From positions 1 through 45,587 of the forward strand of contig CADEFD010000009.1 in assembly GCA_902826515.1 (NCBI GenBank): DNA of 45,587 bases, given 5' to 3'. A program made the translations under genes and the position numbers. The notes under the pieces are model-generated. The model was given only the letters and a program-made list of their open reading frames with translations, made no database searches and was not told the origin of the DNA. How positions within the stretch are numbered: the first letter of the stretch is position 1; the number at the start of each line of letters is the position of its first letter. This DNA comes from an uncultured Acidobacteriota bacterium (GTDB lineage Bacteria > Acidobacteriota > Vicinamibacteria > Vicinamibacterales > UBA2999). This document shows positions 20,576 through 28,840 of this stretch, one piece after another.

Positions 20576-20778
20576 GCGCGTGCGCTGAGATCGCGCCGGC
20601 GGCGGCGCGGCATCTCGTTCCGCCTCCCCTTCGCTCCGGCATGCCGGGGTGACTCTGGCACGCCAACAAGTGCACCGGTCCGCATGGAGGACCGGCAGGG
20701 CTGCCGGTGCTCAGAGGTCGGCGTCGCGAGACGCCGCGCCGCCGCCGGCGCGGTGCGTCGCGAGTGTGCGTCCTCTCG
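20576..20778. terminator. Hairpin-rich region between convergent genes
   Basis: Three strong GC hairpins lie here. CCGGCATGCCGG (20636-20647) is a palindrome. ACCGGCA-GGGC-TGCCGGT (20691-20708) competes with CCGGTCC/GGACCGG (20675-20695). CGGCGTC-GCGA-GACGCCG (20719-20736) has a GNRA tetraloop. None is followed by a T tract. As the flanking genes converge, they may limit read-through or stabilise 3' ends. Confidence 0.35.
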
Positions 20779-22029
20779 TCATAGCGCCTGCAGCCGCCGC
20801 TCGAGGAAGCGGCGCTCCGGGGCCTGTTGCGTCAGGGTTAGCGCGCGGACGTAGGACGCGCGGGCGTCCTCGACGCGGCCCAGACGCCGGCAGAGATCGG
20901 CCCTCGCAGCATGCGCGAAGTGGTAGGACGCCAGCTCGCCCCGGGCGAGGAGGGCGTCCACGAGGGGCAGGCCCGCGGCGGGGCCATCGGCCATGGCCAC
21001 GGCCACGGCACGATTGAGCGCGAAGACCGGCGACGGCTCGACGCGCAGCAGCACATCGTACAACCCGACGATCTGTCGCCAGTCCGTCGTCGCGCTCGAC
21101 GGCGCCTCTGCATGCACGGCGGCGATGGCGGCCTGCAGCGCGTACGGCCCGACACGGCGCGAGCCGAGCGCCCGCTCCACGAGGGCCACGCCCTCGGCGA
21201 TGGCGGGGCGATTCCAGCGCCGGCGATCCTGATCCCCGAGCAGCACGAGATCGCCGGCCGCGTCGGCCCGCGCCTCGCGCCGGGCGTCGTGCAGCAGCAT
21301 GAGCGCCAGCAGGCCCTGCGATTCCGGCTCCGGCTGCAGCGCCACGAGCAGGCGTCCGAGGCGGATCGCCTCGGCCGAGAGGTCGGCGCGCGTGAGCGTG
21401 TCGCCCGCGGTCGCGGAATAGCCTTCGTTGAAGATGAGGTAGACGACGTGCAGCACGGCGTCGAGCCTGTCGGGCAGCGCCGCCGCGTCCGGCACCTGAT
21501 AGGGAATGCGCGCGTCGCGGATCTTGGTCTTGGCGCGCACGATGCGCTGCGCCACGGTGGGCGCCGAGGTCAGGAACGCGCGCGCGATCTCCTCCGTGGT
21601 GAGGCCGCACACCTCGCGCAGCGTCAGGGCGATGCGTGCCTCTGGTGTGAGTGCCGGATGGCAGCACGTGAAGATGAGGCGCAGCCGGTCGTCGTCCACC
21701 GCCGCGTCGTTGTGGCTGTCATCCGGTGGCGCCGCGGCCTGCCGTTCGAGTTCGTCGGCCAGCGCGCCGAGCGAGGCCTGCTGACGGGCTCGCCGGCGGA
21801 TGGCGTCGATGGCGCGGAAGCGGCCGGTGGAGACGAGCCACGCACGCGGGTTGGCCGGCACGCCGTCGACCGGCCACTGCTGCATGGCCGCCGCGAACGC
21901 GTCGTGCAGCGCTTCTTCCGCGCGTTCGAAGTCGCCGAGCAGGCGGATGAGCGTGGCGAGCACGCGGCGCGAGTCCGCGCGGTAGACGGCCTCGACCGCC
22001 TGCCGCGCGGCGTCCGCGTCGGGTGTCAC
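20779..22029 (-). CDS. ECF42-type RNA polymerase sigma factor with C-terminal TPR-like extension
   Basis: This 416-residue protein begins with sigma-70 region 2 ([20 protein letters not shown], then [21 protein letters not shown]) and region 4 ([35 protein letters not shown]). A long helical extension of about 220 residues follows ([54 protein letters not shown]), resembling TPR repeats. This layout defines the ECF42 group (SnoaL-less, DUF6596-bearing). ECF42 genes are regularly next to DGPF/YCII genes, as here with a 4-bp overlap. No anti-sigma factor is seen, which fits the group, whose extension is thought to regulate activity. Confidence 0.92.
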   Translation of the reverse strand: MTPDADAARQAVEAVYRADSRRVLATLIRLLGDFERAEEALHDAFAAAMQQWPVDGVPANPRAWLVSTGRFRAIDAIRRRARQQASLGALADELERQAAAPPDDSHNDAAVDDDRLRLIFTCCHPALTPEARIALTLREVCGLTTEEIARAFLTSAPTVAQRIVRAKTKIRDARIPYQVPDAAALPDRLDAVLHVVYLIFNEGYSATAGDTLTRADLSAEAIRLGRLLVALQPEPESQGLLALMLLHDARREARADAAGDLVLLGDQDRRRWNRPAIAEGVALVERALGSRRVGPYALQAAIAAVHAEAPSSATTDWRQIVGLYDVLLRVEPSPVFALNRAVAVAMADGPAAGLPLVDALLARGELASYHFAHAARADLCRRLGRVEDARASYVRALTLTQQAPERRFLERRLQAL

Positions 22030-22382
22030 GGCTGGCTGAAGTCCATCACCGGCCGCACTTCGATGCTGCCGGTGCGGGCTTCGGGGAGCCGGGCGGCGAT
22101 CTGCAGGGCGTCGTTCAAGTCGGGCGCCTCGATGATGTAGAAGCCGCCGAGCTGTTCCTTCGTCTCGGCAAACGGCCCGTCCGTGGTCGTGGTCTTGCCG
22201 TTCCGCACGCGCACCGTCGTGGCGGTGGTGGAGGGGTGCAGCGCTTCACCGGCGACATACTGGCCGGTGGCGCGGATGCCCTGCGAGAAGGCCTCATGCT
22301 CCGCGAAGACCTTGTCCATCTCGGCCTGCGGCAGGTTCACCCAGTTCTTCTCGTCGTCGTAGATCAGGCACAGATACTTCAT
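22026..22382 (-). CDS. YCII-related DGPF-domain protein
   Basis: This 118-residue cytoplasmic protein starts [13 protein letters not shown] and contains the defining [20 protein letters not shown] segment followed by [12 protein letters not shown], the ferredoxin-like YCII/DGPF fold. These proteins are known genomic partners and likely targets of ECF42 sigma factors, but their biochemical role is unknown. The gene precedes the sigma factor and overlaps it by 4 bp (ATGA), so both are made from one transcript. Confidence 0.92.
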   Translation of the reverse strand: MKYLCLIYDDEKNWVNLPQAEMDKVFAEHEAFSQGIRATGQYVAGEALHPSTTATTVRVRNGKTTTTDGPFAETKEQLGGFYIIEAPDLNDALQIAARLPEARTGSIEVRPVMDFSQP

Positions 22383-22518
22383 GACGTGGCTCCGTGGGCC
22401 TCAGTGTAACGGCGGCGGCCCGACCCGCCCGACCGCCCGTCCCCGGCCCCTGCCGGAGACGCGCGTCAGACAGTAGTCGCTGGCGGCGCCGGAATTCGAC
22501 ACCGGCCCGGAGACGGGG

Positions 22519-23412
22519 TCAGAAGCGGAGGCGCAGGCCGAGGCCGGCCTGGAAGCCGCCGGCCTCGAGGTCGAAGTTCTGGCCGCTGCCGATCGCGACC
22601 GTCGTCTTCGCCGAGGTGTACCGGGCCATCGCGCCGATGCCGAACCGTTTCGAGAAATACCAGCCGACGTCGGCGCCGACATGGAAACCCACGGCCGATT
22701 CCGAGATCTCGGTGGGGCTGCCGCCCGGGGCGAGCGTGACCGTGTCGTAGGGGTAGGCCTCGGTCACCGTCAGCGTCTCGACCGCGTCCTGCGTGATGCT
22801 GAAGAAACTCGGGCCGGCGTAGAGGACGCCGCCGAAGCGGCCCGTGGAGGGCAGGAGCCAGGCCGCCGACAGATGCGCGGCCACCTCGGCGCGGTCGAGG
22901 TCGCCCACCGACGTGTCGGCGGTGCGGACCTGGCTGAAGAAGAACGGATGCGGATACCGCGCCGAAAAGTTCGCGTCGCTCGTCCGCACGACCGACGACA
23001 CGCTGGCGCCGGCGGCGAGGTGGCGCCAGACGCGCACGAACACGCCGGCATCGATGCCGCCGCCGCGTTCGACGGCGTAGTTGCCGGTGGTGGTCGCCGT
23101 CTCGCGGTTGTAGGGGAAGTCGCGCGTGTCGGTGAAGTCGTGCGTGCCGGGCTGGAAGAGCCCGTTCACCGTGAGGATGCCCCGCACGTTCGGGGCGCGA
23201 CGGGCGGCGGCACGCGCCGCCGCCGCGCCCGGGCGCACCGGCGTCTGCGGGGCGGCCGGCGCCGGGGCCGGCGCCGGATTGGCGGTAGTCGGCGGCGGGG
23301 CCGGCGGCCGCGTGGCGGCGGGCGGCTTCTGCTGCCCGTCGTGGGCGGCGAGCGGGGCAGTGCCGAGCGCGCAGGCGCTCAGCAGGGCGAGGCAGATCGT
23401 CGGGATGCGCAT
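22519..23412 (-). CDS. Putative outer membrane beta-barrel protein
   Basis: This 297-residue protein has a signal peptide (RIPTICLALLSACALGTAPLAA) and then a low-complexity Pro/Ala linker (residues ~30-75). The remainder is a barrel-like domain of alternating strands, such as GGVLYAGPSFFSI, VGFHVGADVGWYFSKRFGIG and FQAGLGLRLRF, ending in a C-terminal aromatic as typical of outer-membrane barrels. No family name can be given. It starts 11 bp after the stop of the M4 metallopeptidase gene and is probably co-transcribed with it. The Pro-rich segment may span the periplasm or bind peptidoglycan. Confidence 0.7.
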   Translation of the reverse strand: MRIPTICLALLSACALGTAPLAAHDGQQKPPAATRPPAPPPTTANPAPAPAPAAPQTPVRPGAAAARAAARRAPNVRGILTVNGLFQPGTHDFTDTRDFPYNRETATTTGNYAVERGGGIDAGVFVRVWRHLAAGASVSSVVRTSDANFSARYPHPFFFSQVRTADTSVGDLDRAEVAAHLSAAWLLPSTGRFGGVLYAGPSFFSITQDAVETLTVTEAYPYDTVTLAPGGSPTEISESAVGFHVGADVGWYFSKRFGIGAMARYTSAKTTVAIGSGQNFDLEAGGFQAGLGLRLRF

Positions 23413-23423
23413 CGGGGTCGTCC

Positions 23424-25109
23424 TCACTGCACGCCGACGGCGGTCCACGCGTCGGTCACGGCGCGTTCGACGGCCGCATTCGAGGGATACAGATCGCGCG
23501 CCGACTGAATCGTGGCGGCGCGGGCCTGCGCGAAGGTGGCGCGCACGGGCAACATCGTCGTGAAGGCGCGGAAGAAGACCTTCTCGATCTGATCGCGGTT
23601 GGCGAAACCCACGCCGGTCACGGCGCGGCCGGAGACGCGGTTCGCGCCGCCTTCGATGGCGAGGAAGAAGGCGTGGTTCGGGATGCCCGAGTTGATATGC
23701 ACGCCGCCGTTGTCCTCGGTGCCCGTGTACCGCACCGAGTAGTGATCCGGATCGCCGTAGGCGGTGGGCGCCTGCATCGAGCGGATGCCCGAGACCGAGC
23801 CGGCCCGCGAGGCGCGGAACGAGTCTTCACCCACGAGGTAGTCGGCCTGCAGCGGGCCGTTGCCGCGCGGCTGGAAGAAGGCCTCGACGGCCACGCCCAT
23901 CATGTCGGAGAACGCTTCGTTGAGCGCGCCCGATTCGCCCTGATATTCGAGCCCCGACGTGTAGTCCGTGATGCCGTGCGTGAGTTCGTGCGCCACCACG
24001 TCGAGCGCGCCGGCGAGCGGGCCGACCGTCTGGCCCGACCCCGTGAACGAGAAGTTGGGCGGGATGCCGTTGCCGAAGATCATCAGCCCGCGGCCGCCGG
24101 GGCCGAAGGGCGGCCCGATCCAGAAGGCGTTCACGCAGAAAGCGCCGAACTCGTCGTCGGGCAGTCCGGAGACGCACTGCTGCGGCGAGTAGATATTGAT
24201 CGAGGCGAACATCGGCGCGTTGCGGTTGTCGAGGCCGCGGAAGCCGATCCGCTTGAACACGAAGTCGTAGGTCCAGCCGAGATACGTGTGCGCGTCGACC
24301 GCCACCGGGTCGGTCCACACGTTGTCGCCGTCGCTTGCCAGATCGGCCTGGAAGAGCGGCGCGCCGTCGGCCACTTCGTCGAGACGCGTGCGGTTCGAGC
24401 GCAGGTCGATCGTCCAGAGCAGCGGCGGACGCAGCATGTCTTCGGTGTAGTAGGTGCCGCCGACGAGCCGCGTGGCCACCTTCTTCCGGTCGTTCAGCAC
24501 GCCGAGGCCTTCGCCGACCGCGCCCTGATCCTTGGCGAGCGGCAGCGAGAGCCGTTCGGCGCCGCTCGTCGCATCCACGTACACCGTGCGGGCGTCGAGG
24601 CCGGTGCCGCGCACGTGCACTTCGTAGACGAGGGCCATGCCGCCGTCCTCGAGGCCGAGGAAGACGAGCGTGGGATCGGCCAGCAGCGACACCTTGCCGG
24701 CCGTGAGTTTCGCGCGGATGGCGGCCGCCGTGAGGCCGGGCGTGGCGCTGTCGGCGGTGGCGCGGTAGACCTGACCGAGCATCGACGTCACCACGCCGTT
24801 GGCCGTCTGGCGCACGATCGATCCGCCCACCACCTTGAGACCGAGGTGGTACTGCTGGAGGCGTTCGTGGCGGTGGCCGGGCAGCAGCAGGTCGTCGGTG
24901 GCGGAGGCGACGCGCATGGCGTCGTCGCGTTCCATCCGGCGCACGTCGTCCACCACCTGACGCAGTTCGCCGGGTGTGGCGTCGGTGGCGCGGAGGGTCG
25001 TGACGGACTCGGGCGGCTGGGCCTGCGAGGCCGGCCGGGCCTGGGCGCTCCAGATGGCCGCCGCCGCGACGACCGCGGGCAGCCACGGATGATGGGTGAT
25101 TCGGAACAC
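23424..25109 (-). CDS. Secreted thermolysin-like M4 metallopeptidase
   Basis: This 561-residue preproenzyme starts at a GTG preceded by GGAGGG at 6 bp, a better start than upstream ATGs. It has a signal peptide (HHPWLPAVVAAAAIWSAQA), then an FTP/PepSY propeptide (residues ~30-210, with HERLQQYHLGLKVVGGSIV). The peptidase domain carries the zinc motif HELTH at 374-378 (His374, Glu375, His378), the third ligand in GALNEAFSDMMG and the transition-state His region in VHINSGIPNHAFFL. It cleaves proteins outside the cell or in the periplasm after autoprocessing. The length and domain order are standard for M4 enzymes without extra C-terminal domains. Confidence 0.93.
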   Translation of the reverse strand: MFRITHHPWLPAVVAAAAIWSAQARPASQAQPPESVTTLRATDATPGELRQVVDDVRRMERDDAMRVASATDDLLLPGHRHERLQQYHLGLKVVGGSIVRQTANGVVTSMLGQVYRATADSATPGLTAAAIRAKLTAGKVSLLADPTLVFLGLEDGGMALVYEVHVRGTGLDARTVYVDATSGAERLSLPLAKDQGAVGEGLGVLNDRKKVATRLVGGTYYTEDMLRPPLLWTIDLRSNRTRLDEVADGAPLFQADLASDGDNVWTDPVAVDAHTYLGWTYDFVFKRIGFRGLDNRNAPMFASINIYSPQQCVSGLPDDEFGAFCVNAFWIGPPFGPGGRGLMIFGNGIPPNFSFTGSGQTVGPLAGALDVVAHELTHGITDYTSGLEYQGESGALNEAFSDMMGVAVEAFFQPRGNGPLQADYLVGEDSFRASRAGSVSGIRSMQAPTAYGDPDHYSVRYTGTEDNGGVHINSGIPNHAFFLAIEGGANRVSGRAVTGVGFANRDQIEKVFFRAFTTMLPVRATFAQARAATIQSARDLYPSNAAVERAVTDAWTAVGVQ

Positions 25110-25245
25110 GCGGGACCCTCCAGGAAGACGACAGTCTGGTAGACGGCCGTGCATGTCGCTTTTCGGCCCGCCGGTCCCCGGGGTGTAGGCGCGCGGTGCG
25201 GCCGGGCCGGACGGCCGGCACACGACGCCGCGCCGCTGCACGCGG

Positions 25246-26079
25246 CTACGCGCGCTGCAGGGTGAAGACCGTGATCTCGGGCCGCACGTTGAAGCGCAGC
25301 TGGAACAGGTGGCCCACGCCGCGGTTCACGTAGAGCGTGCGTCCGCCGGGCAGGTCGAAGACGCCGGCCGTGTAGCGCCGGTTCTGCACCGGCACGATCG
25401 GCGGCGGCAGAAAGGGCGGCCGCACCTGGCCGCCGTGGGTGTGACCGGCGAGGATCCAGCCGTCGAAGCCGCGCCAGGCCTCGAGGTCCACGGTGTCGGG
25501 ATTGTGACTGAGCGCGATCATGCCGCGCGCGCGATCGAGCGTGGCGAAGGCCGTGGCGCTGTCGAAGCGCCGCCCCCAGAGGTCGTCCAGACCCACGATC
25601 TGCAGGCCGTCCACGTCGGCCACGGCGTTGCGCAGCATGCGGATGCCGCCGGCTTCGGCGATCGCGACGACCCGATCCGCAATCTCCGGATGGATCCAGC
25701 GCGGGCCGTATTCGTGGTTGCCGCAACTGCCGAGCGTGGCCAGCCGGCCGCGCGGCGGCGCCGCGTACATCCGTTCGACCTGTTCGTAGAACCCGTCGTC
25801 GCGGAAGCTCGCGAGGTCACCCGTGTAGACGAGGATGTCGGGGGCGAGCGCGGTGACCTGGCGGAAGACATCGAGGATGTAGGCGTCATCCACGCGCGGG
25901 CCCACGTGGATGTCGGACATCTGCACGAGCGTGCGGCCGATGAGCGGCGACGGCAGCCGGCGCACCGGCAGGTCGAGCCGCACCACTTCGAGCCAGTGCG
26001 GCTCCCACTGCCAGGTGTAGAGCCCGAGCCCGGCGGCCGCGGTGGCGGCCTGCAGCAGGCGCCGGCGCGAGATCCGCAT
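25246..26079 (-). CDS. Tat-exported metallophosphoesterase, YkuE-like
   Basis: This 277-residue protein begins with a twin-arginine signal (SRRRLLQAATAAAGLGL). The calcineurin-like fold shows all metal motifs in order: QMSDIHVG (about residue 56), YTGDLASF, GNHEYG, ALSHNPD and AGHTHGGQ. The final GHTHGGQVR and VNRGVGH segments match YkuE/YaeI-type phosphodiesterases. It probably acts on phosphoester or pyrophosphate bonds in the periplasm or at the membrane; some relatives are UDP-diacylglucosamine pyrophosphatases. It follows the MFS gene by 3 bp on the same strand. Confidence 0.9.
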   Translation of the reverse strand: MRISRRRLLQAATAAAGLGLYTWQWEPHWLEVVRLDLPVRRLPSPLIGRTLVQMSDIHVGPRVDDAYILDVFRQVTALAPDILVYTGDLASFRDDGFYEQVERMYAAPPRGRLATLGSCGNHEYGPRWIHPEIADRVVAIAEAGGIRMLRNAVADVDGLQIVGLDDLWGRRFDSATAFATLDRARGMIALSHNPDTVDLEAWRGFDGWILAGHTHGGQVRPPFLPPPIVPVQNRRYTAGVFDLPGGRTLYVNRGVGHLFQLRFNVRPEITVFTLQRA

Positions 26080-26082
26080 CGG

Positions 26083-27315
26083 CTACGTGTCCCGCACGCC
26101 GCCGCCGCGGATCCAGAACACGAGCGCGGCGACGACCAGCACCACGCCGTTCAGGGCCAGCACGGTGGGCACGGTCGTGACGTTGGCGATGCTGCCGCTC
26201 ACGAAGTTGCCGAGCGGCGAGGCGCCGCGGAACGCCACCATGTAGATGCTCATCACGCGGCCGCGCATCTCGTTCGGGGCGATGAGCTGCACGAGCGAGG
26301 TCACGGTGGAGAACGTCGAGACGAGCAGCGCGCCGCCGAGGAAGAGCAGCGCCTGGGTGAGCCAGAGCTGGCGCGAGAACGAGAAGGCGACGAGCACGAC
26401 GCCGAAGGCCGCCACGCCGCCGAGCAGCGTGCGGCCCATGCCGCGCGACTTGCCGCGCCAGGCCACGATCATCGCGCCGAGCACGGCGCCCGATCCCGAG
26501 AAGGCCATGAAGCGCGTGTAGAGGCTCACGTCGGCCTGGAAGATGTCCTTCACGATGAGCGGCAGCAGCGTGAGCAGCGGCACGCCGAGGAAGGCCGCGA
26601 CGAAGCCGAGCGCGGTGAGCGCGATGATGGCCGGCTCGGCCTTCACGTAGTTCAGCCCGCCCTTCATCTCGTCGATGATCGAGCGGCTGACGGCCGGCGG
26701 CGTGTGCTGCACGTGCAGGGCGAGCAGCGCGGCGATGACGAAGAGGAACGACAGGCCGTTCAGGCCGAAACACGCCACCATGCCGAAGGTGGTGAGGGCG
26801 GCGCCGGCGATGAGCGGGCCGATGATGCGCGACAGGTTGAACTGGATCGAGTTGAGCGCGATCGCGTTCGGCAGGTTCTCCTTGCTCACGAGCTGCGGGA
26901 TGAGCGACTGATAGGCCGGGCCGCCGAAGGCCTGCGCCACGCCGGTCATCGCCGAGAGCGCGAGGATGTGCCAGAGACGGACGACGTCGAAGTAGACGAG
27001 CGAGGCCAGGATGAAGGCCGACGCCATCTGCGTGTACTGCGAGAGCAGCAGCAGCTGACGGCGATCCTTGCGGTCGGCGATGACGCCGCCGACGAGCGTG
27101 AGCAGCAGGATCGGCAGCTCGCCCATGAGCGAGTCGAGGCCGAGGAAGAAGGCCGAGTTGGCGCCGGCGAGCGTGGTGATGAGCCACGCCTGCGCCACCT
27201 TCTGCATCCAGGTGCCGATGGTCGAGCCGAGCGCGCCGCCCCAGAGCAGGCGGAAGTCACGGTGTGTGAGGGCCGAGGCGAGACGCCGCCCGGCCGCGAA
27301 GAGGTGCGCCTGCAA
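26083..27315 (-). CDS. MFS transporter, EntS-like family (MFS_3)
   Basis: This 410-residue protein with about 12 hydrophobic helices has the MFS_3 N-terminus HRDFRLLWGGALGSTIGTWMQ and the loop 2-3 motif GVIADRKDRRQLLLLSQ. The second half begins near FMAFSGSGAVLGAMIVAWRG. Such proteins export siderophores, drugs or other small molecules by proton antiport; the substrate is unknown. The only in-frame start before the first helix is a TTG at 27315; an in-frame stop lies just upstream. It heads a two-gene unit with the metallophosphoesterase. Confidence 0.88.
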   Translation of the reverse strand: MQAHLFAAGRRLASALTHRDFRLLWGGALGSTIGTWMQKVAQAWLITTLAGANSAFFLGLDSLMGELPILLLTLVGGVIADRKDRRQLLLLSQYTQMASAFILASLVYFDVVRLWHILALSAMTGVAQAFGGPAYQSLIPQLVSKENLPNAIALNSIQFNLSRIIGPLIAGAALTTFGMVACFGLNGLSFLFVIAALLALHVQHTPPAVSRSIIDEMKGGLNYVKAEPAIIALTALGFVAAFLGVPLLTLLPLIVKDIFQADVSLYTRFMAFSGSGAVLGAMIVAWRGKSRGMGRTLLGGVAAFGVVLVAFSFSRQLWLTQALLFLGGALLVSTFSTVTSLVQLIAPNEMRGRVMSIYMVAFRGASPLGNFVSGSIANVTTVPTVLALNGVVLVVAALVFWIRGGGVRDT

Positions 27316-27365
27316 ACCGTCGTGATCTTAGCAGTGAGTGCGCGCCCCCGGGCGGCGCGCCCGGC

Positions 27366-27788
27366 CTATTTCATCGGCGAGTAGTCGGTGGCGGTGAGGA
27401 ACACCGAGTCGACCTTCTCGACGATGCGGCCGTTCACCTGGGATTCCGACGCCACCTTCTTCCATTCGGGGTCGTTGGCAAACGCGCTCCAGCTGGCCTT
27501 GGCCGCCTCGCGGCTCGTGTGTGCGAGCAGATAGACGAGTTGATTCTCCGAGGCCGGTGCATCCATCGGCGCGAGATACACGACGTTGGTCATCCCGTGT
27601 TTCTCGAAGATCCGCAGCGTGTGGTTGCGGAAGCGGGTGTGCAGCTCGCCGAGTTTGCCTGCGGGCGCGGTGTAGGTGCGCAGTTCGAAGACGCGGGCCG
27701 GCGGCTGCGCGGCCAGCGTGCCCTGGGTCACGGCGCCGGCGGCAAACGCCGTCAGCAGAAGGAAAACGGCAGCGAGTTTGTGCGTCAT
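27366..27788 (-). CDS. Exported NIPSNAP family protein
   Basis: This 140-residue protein has a signal peptide (THKLAAVFLLLTAFAAGAV) and then a single NIPSNAP domain: RVFELRTYTAPAGKLGELHTRF, then FEKHGMTNVVYLAPMD and WSAFANDPEWKKV. NIPSNAP domains have a dimeric ferredoxin-like fold and no settled molecular role. The ATG at 27788 is preferred over one 6 codons upstream because the signal peptide starts there. It is divergent from imuA. Confidence 0.88.
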   Translation of the reverse strand: MTHKLAAVFLLLTAFAAGAVTQGTLAAQPPARVFELRTYTAPAGKLGELHTRFRNHTLRIFEKHGMTNVVYLAPMDAPASENQLVYLLAHTSREAAKASWSAFANDPEWKKVASESQVNGRIVEKVDSVFLTATDYSPMK

Positions 27789-27814
27789 GGCGGAGAAGGG
27801 TGCCACAAAAGGGC

Positions 27815-27849
27815 GGGGCTCGGGGCTCGGGTCTCGGGGGCCGCAGGGG
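27815..27849 (+). repeat. G-rich heptamer array upstream of imuA
   Basis: Consecutive 7-bp units GGGGCTC, GGGGCTC, GGGTCTC, GGGGGCC and GCAGGGG lie between the NIPSNAP start and the imuA promoter. The same unit types recur inside dnaE2 at 31010-31044, so this is a member of the heptamer family of this region. Confidence 0.7.
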
Positions 27850-27851
27850 GA

Positions 27852-27883
27852 TCGCTTGACTTTCGCTTTTGATTCGCTATGAT
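27852..27883 (+). promoter_or_regulatory. imuA promoter with triple TCGCT repeat
   Basis: TTGACT (27856-27861) and TATGAT (27878-27883) with a 16-bp spacer form a near-consensus sigma-70 promoter. TCGCT occurs at 27852, 27863 and 27874, exactly 11 bp apart and overlapping both promoter elements, as a direct-repeat operator would. An imperfect inverted repeat TTCGCTTTTG / CAAAAGGCGAA spans 27862 to about 27907. imuABC cassettes are normally SOS-controlled, but no textbook LexA box is visible. Confidence 0.6.
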
Positions 27884-27912
27884 GGCGTCACGCAAACAAA
27901 AGGCGAAACATC

Positions 27913-28830
27913 ATGAGCCCAGCCGCTGCCGCCCTTCGTGCCGATTCGCCCGCCGCCGCCCGTGCCGCGGTGGAATCCCTGCTGCGGGATCGCAAGCTCG
28001 ACCGCACGCTCACGACCGCTCGTCCGCTCGAGGCCCCGGCCCCGGGCGTGCCGTTCCAGGTGCAGACGCTCGACACGTATCTCCACGGCGGTCTGCCGGC
28101 GGGGCAGTTGTCGGAAGTGGTGGGGCCAGCCTCGTCGGGCCGCACCTCGCTGGCCTGGCAGTGGATGGCCGCTGCCACCAGGCGCGGCGACACCGTCGCC
28201 CTCATCGACACGTTCGATCGGTTCGACCCGGCGTCGGCCGTGGCCTGCGGCATCGTGCTCGAGCGGGTGCTCTGGGTGCGCGGCCAGGCGATCTCCCGCA
28301 CGGCCGGCGCGGTCGATCCGGTGTGGCTGCCCGGCGTGCGCACCGTGGACGGCCCCGGCACGATGGTGGAGCGCGTGCTCGACCGCGCGCTCAAGGCGCT
28401 GAACCTCGTGCTGCAGTCGGGCGTGTGCCCGGCGGTGGTGCTCGACATGGCGGATGTGCCCACGGCAGCGCTCCGGCGTATTCCGTACACGACCTGGCTG
28501 CGCGTGCAGCGCGTCATCGAGGGCAGCGACACGACCTGCATGCTGCTGGCGCCCGAGCCGCTCGCAAGAAGCGCCGGCGGCGTCACGATCACCCTGCAGA
28601 CGCAGGAAGGCGCGGCGGCCGCGCCGGCGCCGATCGCGCCGCGCGCCAGCGCCGTGCCGCCGGTGGATACGATCACGACGCGGGTGGCGTGGCAGGGCAG
28701 TGCGCCGCGGGCGCGCCGTTTCGACGGCCTGCGGTTCGAGGCGCGTGTGGCGTCGTCGCGGCGGCAGATGGCGGGGCGCGTGGCGTTGTCGTCGGCGCCG
28801 CGTGCCGATCGCCTCTGGGCCGAGCGGTAA
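27913..28830 (+). CDS. imuA: ImuA, RecA-like mutasome protein
   Basis: This 305-residue protein is related to RecA/SulA. It has a P-loop-like segment (EVVGPASSGRTSLAWQW, about residues 70-86), a Walker-B-like CPAVVLDMADV and a typical ImuA C-terminal basic region (RRFDGLRFEARV). ImuA works with ImuB and DnaE2 in damage-induced mutagenic translesion synthesis. It is the first gene of the cassette, 30 bp after a strong promoter, with imuB starting 10 bp after its stop. Identification rests on this order plus the RecA-like fold; the sequence is divergent from proteobacterial ImuA. Confidence 0.85.
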   Translation: MSPAAAALRADSPAAARAAVESLLRDRKLDRTLTTARPLEAPAPGVPFQVQTLDTYLHGGLPAGQLSEVVGPASSGRTSLAWQWMAAATRRGDTVALIDTFDRFDPASAVACGIVLERVLWVRGQAISRTAGAVDPVWLPGVRTVDGPGTMVERVLDRALKALNLVLQSGVCPAVVLDMADVPTAALRRIPYTTWLRVQRVIEGSDTTCMLLAPEPLARSAGGVTITLQTQEGAAAAPAPIAPRASAVPPVDTITTRVAWQGSAPRARRFDGLRFEARVASSRRQMAGRVALSSAPRADRLWAER

Positions 28831-28840
28831 GGGGGCTGTC

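Noticed and set aside
27852..27912. LexA box before imuA
   Set aside because: Neither CTGT-N8-ACAG nor GAAC-N4-GTTC is present; only an unassigned TCGCT triplet is seen.
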